Shown: piece by piece, positions 47,798-56,568 of the stretch
How positions within the stretch are numbered: the stretch's first letter is position 1
How the letters are laid out: each line of letters begins with the position of its first letter
Assembly (NCBI GenBank): GCA_965250275.1
Contig: OZ252297.1
Span: 992,001 to 1,056,000, forward strand
DNA: 64,000 nucleotides
Reading direction: 5' to 3'
DNA from: G965250275 sp965250275
Lineage (GTDB): Bacteria > Pseudomonadota > Alphaproteobacteria > Rhodobacterales > Rhodobacteraceae
Notes under the pieces: generated by a model
What the model saw: the letters and a program-made list of their open reading frames with translations, nothing else
Databases searched by the model: none
Told to the model about the DNA's origin: nothing
Position numbers and translations under genes: made by a program

Positions 47798-50610
47798 TTC
47801 CCAACCTTCCATGCCAGTGTTGCAGGGCCTTGGCCAACGGGCGATTCAAGGGATTTCAGAACCGGCGCGCTTTCCTCTCTCGGCGGTTCAGCCTTCGTCA
47901 GGTTCACCTTGAGATCGAACCAGGCCGCCTGTCCCGTGATGGGATCGGAGTTCGCCCATCTCAGTCCGTCGCCTTTGGGTGGCAAAAGCTCGTGGATCAG
48001 ATGGTTCAGCAAAAAGCCCTTGGTGGCTTCGGGGGCGTGAGTGTCCAGCGCCCACGCACCCTTGCGCTTGCCGATCGCGTTCCACGTCCAGATCGTGTTT
48101 TCGTTCAACGCGGCCATCTCCATCACGGGAACCGTGATCTCGCCATGTGGAGAGGTCACGCGGGCCCAATCGCCATCCTGAAGGCTGTGTTCCCGCATCA
48201 GTTTGGTGGGCAGATACAGCGGATTGCGGCCATGAAGTTGTCTCAGCCACGCGTTCTGAGACCCCCAGCTGTGATACATCGCCATGGGGCGCTGGGTCAG
48301 GGCATGAATGGGGTAGCCTTCGTTCCCAGTCTGATCGGTCTCATACCAAATAGGCAGGGGGTCCATGGTCGACCTGATGCGGTCACGCAGATGGTCCGGT
48401 GGCTGGCGCTCGCCATGTCCTTCGGCGGCCAGCTGAAACCGGCGCATCGGTTCGACATACAGGCTGAAGAGATAGGGTTGGGGGCTGTCGAAGAGGCCAA
48501 GGTCAACAGCCCAGTCCTGATACGCGGCATTCCACGGTTTGAAGTAGTCCGCGCCTTCGGGGATATGACTGACAAAGAAGCCGCCGTTCTCGATGTAACG
48601 GTCCAGCTGATCCGGGTTGACGTCTCCGCGTCCTGTCGCTGTACCATCGCCACGGAATCCGGCCAGAGGGCCAATTCCCGGCTTGCGTTCGTGGTTTACG
48701 ATGTAGTCGGCATAGTCTTTGTACTTCGCGCTGCCGTCATCGTTGGTGAACCCGGGCAGGCCCATCTTGTTCGCCAATTGCACCAGCACGGTCTGAAAGC
48801 CCCGAACATCGCGGTCCGGTTCGACCACCGGCCAGCGGATTGCATCCGCGGCGGCATCAGCCTCGCAAATGGGTCGATCCAGCAGCGAGATGCAGTCGTG
48901 GCGTTCCAGATAGGTCGTGTCAGGCAAGACCAGATCGGCATACGCCACCATTTCCGAGGAATATGCGTCCGAATAGATGATGCGTGGGATCACGTAATCG
49001 CCGTTCTCGTCCGTATCCGTCAGCATCTCCATCACGCCGCGGGTGTTCATCGACGAGTTCCAGGACATATTGGCCATGTAGAAAAACAGCGTGTCGATCT
49101 TGTAGGGGTCGCCGGCATGCGCGTTTGAAATCACCATGTGCATCAGTCCATGCGCGCTCATGGGGTTCTCCCATGTGAAGGCCTTGTCGATGCGTGCCGG
49201 ACTCCCATCGTCTTTCAGCGCGAGATCATCCGGACCGTGCACAAAGCCCAGATGCGGACCATCCAGAGGGGTGTCCGGCTCTGTACGGCAATGGGGCTTG
49301 GGATGCGCGGTTGCCGGCTTGGGGTAGGGTGGTTTGAACCGGAAGCCGCCGGGAACCTCGACCGAGCCCAAGAGGATCTGAAGCATGTGGAGCGCGCGGC
49401 AGGTCTGAAACCCGTTGGCGTGGGCCGAAACGCCGCGCATCGCATGGAAACTGACCGGGCGGCCCGTCATGGTTTGGTGCGTTTCGCCCCGGAAATCGGT
49501 CCAAGGCTGTTCGAGCTCAAACGCCTCGTCAAACGCAACCCGTGCCAACTCAGCCGCGATCGACCGGATCCGCGCCGCTGGAATGCCACAGCGCTCCGCG
49601 ACAGCGTCGGGTGAGTATTCAGGAGACAAGTACCGCTCCGCCATCAGGTGGAAGACCGGGCGGTGCGTGTGTCCGTCTGCCGAATGTGTCGCGGCCAGGT
49701 CGGGGCGCACACCGGGCTGGTCGAAAGCCGTCAGTTTACCGGTGTTTCGGTCGATCACCAGTTCCTTGCCATCGTCATTGCGAAGCAAAAGCCCGTACTC
49801 GGGCGAGGACGCATCCGCGTTCACTAGGCATGGCGCATTGGTATAGCGCGCAAGGTAATCCAGATCGATTTTACCGGCGCTCATCAACTCGTGCACCATC
49901 GCAAGAATGAACAACCCGTCCGTGCCCGGCGTGATGCCGACCCAATCATCCGCAACAGCGTTGTAGCCGCTGCGGATGGGGTTCACGCCGATCACACGGG
50001 CGCCGCGCGCTTTGATCTTTCCGATCCCCATTTTGATGGGGTTGCTGTCGTGATCCTCGGCCACGCCGAACAGCATGAAGAGCTTGGTGTGATCCCAATC
50101 GGGCTGACCGAACTCCCAGAACGCACCGCCCATCGTATAGATGCCCGCCGCGGCCATGTTGACCGAACAGAACCCACCATGAGCTGCATAGTTGGGTGTG
50201 CCGAAGTTCTGCGCCCAAAAGCTGGTGAAGGACTGGCTCTGGTCCCGTCCGGTGAAAAAGGCCAGCTTCTCTGGGTTGTCCTCACGGATCGGCGCGAGCC
50301 AGCTGACCGCCAGGTCCAAGGCTTCGTCCCATGTAATTTCTTCGTATTCGCCCGATCCGCGTGGACCGACGCGTTTTAGCGGTGCGCGCAGGCGCGACGG
50401 CGCGTTGTGCTGCATGATGCCGGCAGAGCCCTTTGCACAGAGCACGCCCCGGTTCACCGGGTGGTTCCGGTTCCCTTCGATATAGGCAACCTCACCATCC
50501 TTCATATGCACGTTGATCCCGCACCGGCACGCGCACATGTAGCATGTGGTTTGGCGCACTTCGTCGGAAACGTGGGGTGACGTGTCTAGAACGGGCTGGC
50601 GATGGGCCAT
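47794..50610 (-). CDS. soeA: Sulfite dehydrogenase molybdopterin subunit SoeA
   Basis: A 938-residue molybdopterin oxidoreductase of the DMSO-reductase superfamily. Cys23, Cys26, Cys30 and Cys58 form the N-terminal [4Fe-4S] site; a Cys in HGGFCSVNMAAAG is the probable Mo ligand. There is no twin-arginine signal, so the subunit stays in the cytoplasm, as described for SoeABC and unlike DMSO or thiosulfate reductases. ATG 50610 has a GGAGG site. With Xsc releasing sulfite in the same region, sulfite-to-sulfate oxidation is the likely reaction. Confidence 0.87.
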   Translation of the reverse strand: MAHRQPVLDTSPHVSDEVRQTTCYMCACRCGINVHMKDGEVAYIEGNRNHPVNRGVLCAKGSAGIMQHNAPSRLRAPLKRVGPRGSGEYEEITWDEALDLAVSWLAPIREDNPEKLAFFTGRDQSQSFTSFWAQNFGTPNYAAHGGFCSVNMAAAGIYTMGGAFWEFGQPDWDHTKLFMLFGVAEDHDSNPIKMGIGKIKARGARVIGVNPIRSGYNAVADDWVGITPGTDGLFILAMVHELMSAGKIDLDYLARYTNAPCLVNADASSPEYGLLLRNDDGKELVIDRNTGKLTAFDQPGVRPDLAATHSADGHTHRPVFHLMAERYLSPEYSPDAVAERCGIPAARIRSIAAELARVAFDEAFELEQPWTDFRGETHQTMTGRPVSFHAMRGVSAHANGFQTCRALHMLQILLGSVEVPGGFRFKPPYPKPATAHPKPHCRTEPDTPLDGPHLGFVHGPDDLALKDDGSPARIDKAFTWENPMSAHGLMHMVISNAHAGDPYKIDTLFFYMANMSWNSSMNTRGVMEMLTDTDENGDYVIPRIIYSDAYSSEMVAYADLVLPDTTYLERHDCISLLDRPICEADAAADAIRWPVVEPDRDVRGFQTVLVQLANKMGLPGFTNDDGSAKYKDYADYIVNHERKPGIGPLAGFRGDGTATGRGDVNPDQLDRYIENGGFFVSHIPEGADYFKPWNAAYQDWAVDLGLFDSPQPYLFSLYVEPMRRFQLAAEGHGERQPPDHLRDRIRSTMDPLPIWYETDQTGNEGYPIHALTQRPMAMYHSWGSQNAWLRQLHGRNPLYLPTKLMREHSLQDGDWARVTSPHGEITVPVMEMAALNENTIWTWNAIGKRKGAWALDTHAPEATKGFLLNHLIHELLPPKGDGLRWANSDPITGQAAWFDLKVNLTKAEPPREESAPVLKSLESPVGQGPATLAWKVGK

Positions 50611-50734
50611 CGCGGTCCTCCTCTGGCTACACGAACGGTCTGCGAAATCCGCGATGCGGGCAACCGATTTCTGTTCACTGGCAGGCAATTAGGACGCTGT
50701 GCCTGGCATTTGGGGGTCTGCTGGTGAAACATTC

Positions 50735-51490
50735 TCATTGCGCCAGCCCCAGCCGAAGCAAACCAACGCTCGCGAGCCCGATCAGCAGCGTCAGGCAAAA
50801 GGGGCGATAGTAACGTTCCCAGCGCGGAGTAAAAAGCGCCTGACCGGCGAAGACACCGAGGAGAACCGGGACAATCAGGAACAGACCGCGCGTTGCGGCG
50901 ATGCTGGTCATTGTCCCGATCAAGAGATGTGTGATCAGACCCACAATCCCGGACCCAAGCAAATAGATGTTCAGCGTGCCGCGCATGCGCCGTGCCGGAA
51001 TGTCCCGGGCAAGCGCATAGAGCGCGATCAACATACCGCCTGCACCGGATACACCAGTCACAATGCCCGCCGAGACCCCAGCGGCCGCAGTGCCAGGCAA
51101 TGTCGCCAGAAACCGAAGGCGCACGCGTGCCAGTTGCGCCACGGCCAGAAGAATCAAGACAGTCAGCGCGGTCGTTTTCGACACGACCGGGTCGAGCGAG
51201 AGTGACAGCAACAAACCCAATGGCAGCCCGAGACCGGCCGCGCAGATCAGAATAAAAGCTGTTTGCCGATCCGCGTCTGCCCAGCCGCCTTTCATCAGCA
51301 CCAGCGAGGCGGACATCTCCAGAAACCAGAAAACAGGGATCAGTTCGATCGGCGGGATGAACACGGCCAGCATTGCAAGCACCATCGCCGACAGCCCGAA
51401 ACCTGCGAATCCGCGTACGGCACCTGCCACAAAGCAGGCAAGCGCCGCATAGACCGCGAGCGCCGGTGATAGCGCGAGCAGATCGCTCAC
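50735..51490 (-). CDS. TauE/SafE-family sulfite exporter
   Basis: A 251-residue TauE/SafE permease with about eight membrane segments (GAVRGFAGFGLSAMVLAML, VSAGIVTGVSGAGGMLI, the two repeat motifs). Members near xsc are believed to export sulfite or sulfoacetate. Its ATG overlaps the citrate synthase stop (ATGA), so it is translated with that gene; soeA follows after 124 bases. TauE, TauZ or another SafE type cannot be distinguished. Confidence 0.83.
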   Translation of the reverse strand: MSDLLALSPALAVYAALACFVAGAVRGFAGFGLSAMVLAMLAVFIPPIELIPVFWFLEMSASLVLMKGGWADADRQTAFILICAAGLGLPLGLLLSLSLDPVVSKTTALTVLILLAVAQLARVRLRFLATLPGTAAAGVSAGIVTGVSGAGGMLIALYALARDIPARRMRGTLNIYLLGSGIVGLITHLLIGTMTSIAATRGLFLIVPVLLGVFAGQALFTPRWERYYRPFCLTLLIGLASVGLLRLGLAQ

Positions 51491-52620
51491 CGTTGCTCAA
51501 CGGGCAGATAGGGGCGCATCTCGGGGCCCGTGTAGTGGGTCAGGGGTCGGATCAGGATGTTCCCGCGTTGCTGATCCAGGCACTGGATCACCCAACCGGG
51601 CATACGCCCAATGGCAAAGATCGGCACGTAGAGATCCATCGGAATGCCGTGCAGCTGATAAACAACGCCGGAATAGAAATCGACGTTCACGTTCAGGCCA
51701 TGGCGGGCGTAGGGCTGCATCGCGGCAACAACCGCCTGAAGGATTTCATACCATTCCGGTGCGCCCATTTCCTCGCCCAGTCGGCGTACACCGTCGCGCA
51801 TATGGCGCGCCCTTGGGTCTTCTGCACGATAGACGCGATGCCCGAACCCGGTCACGGCTTCGCGGTTCTTGCGTTTGGCTTTGACATAGTCGGCGGCCCT
51901 GTCGGGGCTTCCGATCTCGTGAACCATCTTCATTACGTCTTCGGCCGCGCCGCCATGGGCCGGGCCGGCCAGGGTGGACAATGCGGTCACAATGGCCCCG
52001 TGCAAGTTCGCTTCGGTTCCGACCGTGACGCGCGCGGCAAAGGCCGAGGCATTCGCGCCGTGATCCGCGTGCAAGATGAAATCCACATCCGCAAGACGCG
52101 CCGCATCTTCGGACGGCTTTTCTCCCTTGAGCATCCAGAGCCAGTTCGCAGCATGGTTCAGAGCCGGATCGGGCGCGACCGGCGCGCGGCCGCTGCGAAT
52201 GGCATGATGTGCGGCAATGATCATCGGGACTTGCGCTGTGAGACGAACACCATTGCGAAGGAACGCCTCCTCGCCGGTTTGCTGGCTGTCCGGCTCCAGA
52301 GCGGCGAGCGCCGAGACGGCCGTTCGCAGAACATCCATTGGGTGCCCGTCTTTGCAGGCGGCGATGATGTCATAGATCGCATCTGGAAGCTGACGCGCGG
52401 CGCGCAGGTCAGCATCGAATGCGGTCAGTTCCGCGGCATTTGGCAACTCACCGTGAATCAGTAGATAGCAAACCTCTTCGAAGTTCGAATGCGTTGCCAG
52501 ATCATGGATTGAGTACCCGCGATATGTCAGCTCACCCTTGGCCCCATCGATGTGACTGACGGTGGAACGCTCAAAATAGACTCCTTTGAGGCCGCGGTTG
52601 ATCTTGACGGTATCGCTCAT
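51487..52620 (-). CDS. Citrate synthase, short (CitZ/PrpC-like) type
   Basis: A 377-residue citrate synthase lacking the N-terminal beta domain of the hexameric gamma-proteobacterial type. The catalytic residues are His222 (GPAHGG), His261 (GFGHRVY) and Asp314 (NVDFYSG). It could be a 2-methylcitrate synthase; no prpB or prpD is near, and the Xsc/Pta context favours acetyl-CoA from sulfonate as substrate. AAGGA precedes the ATG. Divergent from pta with only 33 bases between start codons. Confidence 0.87.
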   Translation of the reverse strand: MSDTVKINRGLKGVYFERSTVSHIDGAKGELTYRGYSIHDLATHSNFEEVCYLLIHGELPNAAELTAFDADLRAARQLPDAIYDIIAACKDGHPMDVLRTAVSALAALEPDSQQTGEEAFLRNGVRLTAQVPMIIAAHHAIRSGRAPVAPDPALNHAANWLWMLKGEKPSEDAARLADVDFILHADHGANASAFAARVTVGTEANLHGAIVTALSTLAGPAHGGAAEDVMKMVHEIGSPDRAADYVKAKRKNREAVTGFGHRVYRAEDPRARHMRDGVRRLGEEMGAPEWYEILQAVVAAMQPYARHGLNVNVDFYSGVVYQLHGIPMDLYVPIFAIGRMPGWVIQCLDQQRGNILIRPLTHYTGPEMRPYLPVEQR

Positions 52621-52653
52621 TGGTAGTTCCTTCGCCTCGGATTGGGGGATGCC

Positions 52654-53505
52654 ATGTCAGGACTGGAAAAATTGGTGGATCGTGCAAAGGCACGACGGGC
52701 ACGCGTGGTACTGCCGGAATTGGATACACCGCGCGTTGCCGAAGCCGCGGCCCGCATGACAGCTGACGGGCTGTGCCAGCCGATCCCTCTGGCCGAGATT
52801 GACGACGCACAGGTCGCCGCCCTTGTCGCCACACGCGGGATGAAAGAGGCTCTGGCGCGGCGGATGCTGGCCAAGCCCCTGTTTCGCGCGGCGGCCATGG
52901 TGGCTGCGGGACAGGCGGATGCAATGGTTGCGGGCGCTGAGGCGCCGACACGGCGGGTCATCGAAGCTGCAGCCATGGCGATCGGGATGGCCGACGGGGT
53001 CGCAACGCCATCGTCGTTTTTTCTGATGCGCTTTCCGGATGGTAACGACAAGATCTTTGCCGATTGTGCTGTCAATGTTGCGCCCGATCCGGCGCAGTTG
53101 GCAGACATTGCCCGGGCCTCAGCGGCGTCCTGTGAAGCGCTGATTGGACCGGCAAAGGTTGCGCTTTTGTCTTTTTCCACCGGGACATCAGGTTCGGGTC
53201 CCAGCGTGGACATCGTGCGCGAAGCCGCCGAACTCAGCGGCTTCGTCGGCCCCATACAGGCTGACGCGGCACTCAATCCTGTGATCGCAACGACCAAGGG
53301 GTTGGGGGACGGCGACGCCAATGTCCTGGTGTTTCCGACGCTGGATGCGGGCAACATTGCATACAAACTCTGCCAGGAATTGGCCGGAGCACAGGCTTTG
53401 GGGCCCTTTCTACAAGGGTTCGCGCGTCCTGTGTGCGATTTGAGCCGGGGCGCAAGCGTCGATGATATAGTCGCGGCCACGGCCGTGACGATAGCAATGG
53501 GCTGA
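52654..53505 (+). CDS. pta: Phosphate acetyltransferase
   Basis: A 283-residue phosphotransacetylase of the short, single-domain type usual in xsc clusters: RARVVLPELDTPRVAEAA, ADAMVAGAEAPTRRVIE, LSFSTGTSGSGPSVDIV and GPIQADAALNP are typical. It turns acetyl phosphate from Xsc into acetyl-CoA. ATG 52654 follows a GGGGGA tract; a TTG at 52642 is the alternative. It is the only plus-strand gene in this block, convergent with ackA and divergent from citrate synthase. Confidence 0.92.
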   Translation: MSGLEKLVDRAKARRARVVLPELDTPRVAEAAARMTADGLCQPIPLAEIDDAQVAALVATRGMKEALARRMLAKPLFRAAAMVAAGQADAMVAGAEAPTRRVIEAAAMAIGMADGVATPSSFFLMRFPDGNDKIFADCAVNVAPDPAQLADIARASAASCEALIGPAKVALLSFSTGTSGSGPSVDIVREAAELSGFVGPIQADAALNPVIATTKGLGDGDANVLVFPTLDAGNIAYKLCQELAGAQALGPFLQGFARPVCDLSRGASVDDIVAATAVTIAMG

Positions 53506-53509
53506 CACA

Positions 53510-54667
53510 TTACGCGTCATCCATGATCGCCATGGCGTCTGCCGCGATCATTCGCTCTTCCTGCGCCGGTACGACCCATATTGCGATCTTGGAGCTCTCC
53601 GCGTGAAGCCGGGCGCGACGCTGATGGTTGGCATCGGGGTCAAGCCGCACGCCCATCCATTCCAGCCCGCGCAGAATGCGGGCGCGCACGCCTACCGCGT
53701 TCTCACCGATACCGCCCGTGAATGCGATGGCGTCCAAGCCTTCCAAGGCAGCGATCAGGGAACCGGCGTGACGCAACGACCAATAGCAGAAATGCTCAAT
53801 TGCGAAATCCGCGTCCGCTGTATGATCAAGCATCAGCTTTCGCATGTCCGACTTGCCGCCTGAAAGGCCAAGAAGGCCGCTTTCGTGATTCAGGATGGCC
53901 TTGGTCCGATCCAGACCGTTGTCTTCGACCAGCCGCAGAACGGCGTTGGCGTCGATGCCGCCGGACCGAGTGCCCATGGTCAGGCCGTCAAGCGGTGAAT
54001 ACCCCATCGTCGTGGCAATCGACTGACCGTTCTTGATCGCGCAAAGAGAGGCACCGTTGCCAAGGTGAAACGCCAAGAGTCGCGAGGGCAGTGGCGCACC
54101 ACTGATCTCCGGCAGTGCCCCCACCAGGGAGGCATAGCTCAGACCGTGAAAGCCGTAGCGACGAATGCCCTTGGTCTCCACCATGCGCGGAATGGCGTAA
54201 CGCGTCGCCACATCGGGATTGGTTGCATGGAACGCGGTGTCGAAACTGGCGAACTGGGGCAGATCGGGCGCAATCGCGGCAAGCGCATCAATGGCGGACA
54301 AGTTGTGCGGGTTATGCAGTGGCGCCAGCGGCGAACACGCGTCGATTTCGGCCCGTACGTCCGGGTTGATCCGCACCGGAGCGGCAAGTTTTCGTCCGCC
54401 ATGAACCACGCGATGGGCCGCCGCTCTCAGGTCCTGCGGGGTGACCCCCAGATCGCCGAGGCGCTTGAGAATAGCAGTCAGCGCCGCCTTGTGATCGATG
54501 AACGGGATGGAGATATCCTTGCCATCCACACGCAGGAAAGAGGCGCCGCCGATTTCAGCAGCGATGCCCGAGATCACCTCGTTCAGGTCGCCGTCAAAGA
54601 CCGCGAACTTGATCGAGGATGATCCCGCGTTCAGTACCAGAATGTCCTGTTTCTGGTCCTCTGCCAT
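53510..54667 (-). CDS. ackA: Acetate kinase
   Basis: Acetate kinase (385 residues). LVLNAGSSSIKFAVF near the start, RVVHGG, AFHLGNGASL, GLTMGTRSGGID and IAFTGGIGENAVGVR are the family motifs of the ASKHA fold. It makes ATP and acetate from acetyl phosphate released by Xsc. It follows xsc by three bases, so it is in the same transcript. Confidence 0.95.
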   Translation of the reverse strand: MAEDQKQDILVLNAGSSSIKFAVFDGDLNEVISGIAAEIGGASFLRVDGKDISIPFIDHKAALTAILKRLGDLGVTPQDLRAAAHRVVHGGRKLAAPVRINPDVRAEIDACSPLAPLHNPHNLSAIDALAAIAPDLPQFASFDTAFHATNPDVATRYAIPRMVETKGIRRYGFHGLSYASLVGALPEISGAPLPSRLLAFHLGNGASLCAIKNGQSIATTMGYSPLDGLTMGTRSGGIDANAVLRLVEDNGLDRTKAILNHESGLLGLSGGKSDMRKLMLDHTADADFAIEHFCYWSLRHAGSLIAALEGLDAIAFTGGIGENAVGVRARILRGLEWMGVRLDPDANHQRRARLHAESSKIAIWVVPAQEERMIAADAMAIMDDA

Positions 54668-54670
54668 CGG

Positions 54671-56452
54671 CTATGCGGCGCTCTGCGGATGCATGTCGCT
54701 GGGATCGATCCCCGCAACCGACACCGGCTTTTTCATCGCATCCCGACGGAACGGCTCTCCGAGTTCCTGATTGATCATCGCTTCGATCAGGGTGGTCTTG
54801 CCGTGTTTCATCTGGTCTTCGATCGCTTGGTTGAGCGCATCGGTCAGCTCGTCCATGGTACGCGCAATCACGCCTTTCAGGCCGCAGGCCTGCGCGATTC
54901 CGGCGTAAGACACCTGCTCATCGAGTTCCGTGCCCACGAAGTTGTCGTCAAACCAAAGGGTGGAGTTCCGCTTTTCGGCGCCCCATTGATAGTTCCGGAA
55001 AACGATCTGGGTGATCGCCGGCCATTCACCGCGTCCAATCGCGGTCAATTCGTTGACGGCGATCCCGAACGCACCGTCTCCGGCAAACCCAACCACGGGA
55101 ACGTCGGGTTGGCCGATCTTCGCGCCAACGATGGCGGGCAGGCCATAGCCACAAGGTCCAAACAGGCCCGGAGCCAGATACTTGCGGCCCTCTTCAAACG
55201 CAGGGTAGGCGTTCCCGATTGCGCAGTTGTTGCCGATGTCGGAGGAAATGATCGCCTCGGTGGGCAGCGCGGATTGGATTGCACGCCACGCCATGCGTGG
55301 GCTCATCCAGTCTGGCTTGTCCGCACGCGCGCGCTGGTTCCAGGTGGTGCCGGGATCGTCGTCTTCGTGATCCATGCTGGACAGCTGCTGGGCCCATTGC
55401 GATTTGGTTTGCGCAATGCGGGACTTGCGCTCAGCCCGCCCTTCGTCGCCTGCGGTGGCGCTGAGTTGGTCAAGAATGCCGCGGCCGACTTTCGCTGCGT
55501 CACCCACGATGCCGACGGAGACTTTCTTGGTCAGGCCAATGCGATCGGGGTTGATGTCGACTTGAATGATCTTTGCGTCGGCGGGCCAGTACTCCATGCC
55601 GTAGCCCGGCAGCGTGGAAAACGGATTCAGCCGGGTGCCGAGGCAAAGCACAACATCGGCCTCTTTGATCAGTTCCATGCCCGCCTTGGAGCCGTTGTAG
55701 CCGAGCGGTCCTGCGAACAGAGGGTGCGATCCGGGAAAGGCGTCGTTGTGCTGATAGCCCACGCAAACCGGCGCATCGAGACGCTCGGCCAGTGCCATCG
55801 AGGCGGCGATGCCGCCTTGGGACAACACCACACCGGCGCCGTTGAGGATGACCGGGTTCTTGGCGTTCGACAGTAGCTCCGCAGCACTGGCGACGGAGTT
55901 CTCGCCGCCGGGCGAAGCCTCAAACTCGATGGGATCGGGGATCTCAATGTCCACCACTTGAGTCCAGAAATCACGCGGCAGATTGATCTGCGCGGGTCCG
56001 GACAGCCGCTTCGCCTTGGAGATCACACGCGTCAAAACTTCAGCCACGCGCGTCGGGTCACGCACTTCTTCCTGATAAGCGACCATGTCTTCGAAGAGTT
56101 TCATCTGCTCAACTTCCTGGAAGCCGCCCTGACCGATGGTCTTGTTGGCGGCCTGTGGCGTGACAAGCAGCAGGGGGGTGTGGTTCCAGTAGGCGGTTTT
56201 GACCGCGGTGACGAAGTTCGTGATCCCCGGACCATTCTGGGCGATCATCATCGACACTTTGCCAGTTGCGCGAGTGTAGCCATCGGACATCATGCCGGCG
56301 CTGCCTTCGTGGGCACAATCCCAGAACGTGATACCAGCCTTGGGGAACAAATCCGATATGGGCATCATCGCGGAACCGATGATGCCAAAGGCATGTTCGA
56401 TGCCGTGGCGCTGCAGGGTTTTTACAAATGCTTCTTCGGTGGTCATTTTCAT
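54671..56452 (-). CDS. xsc: Sulfoacetaldehyde acetyltransferase
   Basis: Xsc (593 residues, normal length) is a thiamine-diphosphate enzyme that converts sulfoacetaldehyde and phosphate to acetyl phosphate and sulfite. Glu49 (CAHEGSAG) activates ThDP, and the GFAGDGAFGIAVNEL segment with Asn in VFRNYQWG forms the Mg-ThDP motif. MKMTTEEAFVKTLQRHG is the typical start; ATG 56452 has GGGAG upstream. The product of the first gene after tauR and key enzyme of taurine, isethionate and sulfoacetate breakdown. Confidence 0.96.
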   Translation of the reverse strand: MKMTTEEAFVKTLQRHGIEHAFGIIGSAMMPISDLFPKAGITFWDCAHEGSAGMMSDGYTRATGKVSMMIAQNGPGITNFVTAVKTAYWNHTPLLLVTPQAANKTIGQGGFQEVEQMKLFEDMVAYQEEVRDPTRVAEVLTRVISKAKRLSGPAQINLPRDFWTQVVDIEIPDPIEFEASPGGENSVASAAELLSNAKNPVILNGAGVVLSQGGIAASMALAERLDAPVCVGYQHNDAFPGSHPLFAGPLGYNGSKAGMELIKEADVVLCLGTRLNPFSTLPGYGMEYWPADAKIIQVDINPDRIGLTKKVSVGIVGDAAKVGRGILDQLSATAGDEGRAERKSRIAQTKSQWAQQLSSMDHEDDDPGTTWNQRARADKPDWMSPRMAWRAIQSALPTEAIISSDIGNNCAIGNAYPAFEEGRKYLAPGLFGPCGYGLPAIVGAKIGQPDVPVVGFAGDGAFGIAVNELTAIGRGEWPAITQIVFRNYQWGAEKRNSTLWFDDNFVGTELDEQVSYAGIAQACGLKGVIARTMDELTDALNQAIEDQMKHGKTTLIEAMINQELGEPFRRDAMKKPVSVAGIDPSDMHPQSAA

Positions 56453-56534
56453 CGCGCGATCTCCCGAATTTGATGGAAAGGCCAAGGCAGCTGGCCGAAG
56501 TTGGGTCTGGAATAAGCTGGGCACCGGGGGCTCG

Positions 56535-56567
56535 TTAGGGCCAATTGCGCTGCCCGGTTAGGTCCAG
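56535..56567 (-). promoter_or_regulatory. TauR-like direct repeats upstream of xsc
   Basis: Read on the minus strand, CTGGACCTAA (56567-56558) and TTGGCCCTAA (56544-56535) are two copies of one element, 23 bases start to start, about 85-115 bases before the xsc ATG. The first is an exact match to the CTGGACYTAA element I recall for Rhodobacter capsulatus TauR. They lie just after the tauR stop codon. Confidence 0.65.
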
Positions 56568-56568
56568 T

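Noticed and set aside
45508..50610. DMSO reductase, thiosulfate reductase or polysulfide reductase for the molybdoenzyme
   Set aside because: The catalytic subunit has no twin-arginine signal and lies beside xsc and a TauE/SafE exporter, which favours the cytoplasmic sulfite dehydrogenase SoeABC. Biochemical proof would be needed.
51487..52620. 2-methylcitrate synthase prpC
   Set aside because: The short type fits, but no prpB, prpD or acnD is nearby; a neutral citrate synthase call is safer.
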